This document shows positions 4,307 to 5,220 of a DNA stretch of 5,220 nucleotides, one piece after another; the first letter of the stretch is position 1; every line of letters begins with the position of its first letter. The stretch comes from Candidatus Bathyarchaeota archaeon (GTDB taxonomy: Archaea; Thermoproteota; Bathyarchaeia; Bathyarchaeales; Bathyarchaeaceae), in assembly GCA_026014605.1 (NCBI GenBank), contig JAOZIC010000170.1:1-5220 (forward strand), written 5' to 3'. The translations under genes were made by a program, and so were the position numbers. The notes beneath the pieces are model-generated. The model was given only the letters and a program-made list of their open reading frames with translations, was not told where the DNA came from and did no database searches.

Positions 4307-5220
4307 TTGGCAATAAATTCCGTTTTAGATATCGTGGGAAACACGCCGCTAATCAAACTAAACAGCAAAGAAGGCATATTCAGCACCTTTGAAGCAAACC
4401 TTTACGCAAAAATCGAGTACGTCAACCCAAGCGGAAGCATCAAAGACCGAATCGCAAAATACATGATAGAAGAAGCCGAAAAACGAGGCGAACTAAAGAA
4501 GGGTGATACAATCGTTGAAGCCACAAGCGGAAACACCGGAATAGCATTCAGCATGGCAGGCGCAGCAAAAGGCTACAAAGTAGTCATCGTCATGTGCGAA
4601 ACCATGACAGAAGAAAGACGAAACTTCATGCGCGCATACGGCGCAGAAGTAATCTCTACACCCGCATGCGACAGCCTCAAAGGCGCAGTCGACAAAGCCA
4701 AAGAGTTAGCCCAAAAACCGGGTTACTGGATGCCCGCACAGTTTGACAACTACGACAACGTAGAAGCCCACAGAATCTTGATGGGAAAAGAAATCATAGA
4801 CCAAGTTCCAAACGGGTGGGTAGACGCATTCGTCGCAGGTGTAGGCACAGGCGGCACCCTGATGGGCGTAGCCAAAGCACTAAAGGAAGTTAACCCCAAA
4901 GTGTTGATAGTTGCAGCACAACCAGCAACATCCCAAGAATTAACGGGCGGAAAAGTCGGCGAACACCGAATAGACGGCATCGGCGACGGCTTTATTCCAA
5001 ATATTGTAGACACATCACTGATTGAAGACGCCGTTAACGTTGAAGACGAAACCGCAGTAAGCTGGAGCCGAATGCTAGCAAGAGAAAAAGGATTATTCGC
5101 AGGAATTTCTTCTGGCGCTAACGTTTATGCTGCTGTGCAGATTGCAAAAAGAATGAAAAAAGGACAAACCGTAGTCACCGTACTCCCCGACAGCCAAGAC
5201 AGATACGCAAGCCTAGGAAT
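4307..5220 (+). CDS. cysK: Cysteine synthase family PLP enzyme (O-acetylserine/O-phosphoserine sulfhydrylase type), partial at 3' end
   Basis: Fold-type II PLP enzyme that replaces the beta substituent of an activated serine with sulfide to make cysteine. The 304 residues visible run off the right edge; only some 5 to 25 are likely missing. Seen: IVGNTPLIKL (9-18), NPSGSIKDR (40-48) with Schiff-base Lys46, substrate loop TSGNTG (73-78), ETMTEERR (98-105), phosphate loop GTGGT (180-184), HRIDGIGDGFIP (220-231), GISSGAN (266-272) and LPDSQDRY (293-300) with Ser296 as probable pyridine-nitrogen ligand. No CBS or haem domain is present at the N-terminus. Whether the donor is O-acetylserine, O-phosphoserine or homocysteine-linked (CBS-like) cannot be told. 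The frame opens after TAA at about 4230 and contains no ATG or GTG before the conserved start, so TTG at 4307-4309 (reading MAINSVLDIVGNTP) is the start. It diverges from the desulfhydrase homologue, pairing cysteine making with cysteine-type breakdown. Confidence 0.88.
   Translation, partial: MAINSVLDIVGNTPLIKLNSKEGIFSTFEANLYAKIEYVNPSGSIKDRIAKYMIEEAEKRGELKKGDTIVEATSGNTGIAFSMAGAAKGYKVVIVMCETMTEERRNFMRAYGAEVISTPACDSLKGAVDKAKELAQKPGYWMPAQFDNYDNVEAHRILMGKEIIDQVPNGWVDAFVAGVGTGGTLMGVAKALKEVNPKVLIVAAQPATSQELTGGKVGEHRIDGIGDGFIPNIVDTSLIEDAVNVEDETAVSWSRMLAREKGLFAGISSGANVYAAVQIAKRMKKGQTVVTVLPDSQDRYASLG

Noticed and set aside
4750..5013. Minus-strand open frame of 87 codons inside the cysteine synthase gene
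   Set aside because: It is antisense to conserved PLP-enzyme sequence, including the GTGGT loop, and has no supporting motif.

Overview
The window looks archaeal, with moderate and slightly AT-leaning composition. The best evidence is a gene close to the archaeal ribose-1,5-bisphosphate isomerase / aIF2B family. Supporting signs are A/T-rich box-A-like promoter elements, an oligo-T stretch acting as a probable terminator, and heavy use of TTG and GTG start codons (four of five genes). The ACT-less hydroxyacid dehydrogenase and the AgxT-type class V aminotransferase are common in Thermoproteota and Bathyarchaeia-like genomes. That finer placement is an impression from family resemblance, not something the window proves.

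Layout: four genes lie on the minus strand and one on the plus strand. Read in transcription order from the middle leftwards, they are a PLP enzyme of the D-cysteine desulfhydrase / L-cysteate sulfo-lyase / ACC deaminase family (3129-4148), a class V (serine-pyruvate / alanine-glyoxylate type) aminotransferase (1983-3065), a short D-isomer-specific 2-hydroxyacid dehydrogenase resembling phosphoglycerate dehydrogenase (932-1855), and an R15P isomerase / aIF2B-like protein cut by the left edge (1-851). Diverging from the first of these across 158 bases is a cysteine synthase family gene on the plus strand (4307-5220), cut by the right edge. Gaps of 63 to 158 bases separate the genes. Each gap holds at least one candidate archaeal promoter element, so the minus-strand genes may be a loose cluster of separately started transcripts rather than one tight operon. 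No stretch over 300 bases lacks a gene, and I saw no tRNA, rRNA, CRISPR array, insertion sequence or long repeat.

How the genes may work together (inference): the dehydrogenase and aminotransferase are the first two steps expected for serine or phosphoserine synthesis from 3-phosphoglycerate. The cysteine synthase homologue would turn an activated serine into cysteine, and the desulfhydrase homologue would break a cysteine-like compound to pyruvate, ammonia and a sulfur product. An R15P isomerase would feed ribulose bisphosphate, and through RubisCO 3-phosphoglycerate, into the same route. A competing reading is C3-sulfonate metabolism (cysteate, sulfopyruvate, sulfolactate). The main oddities are a lysine where the dehydrogenase family has its catalytic glutamate, a cysteine in place of the usual residue after QSN plus a second Cys-x-Cys pair in the desulfhydrase homologue, and a mixed isomerase/aIF2B signature in the left-edge gene.
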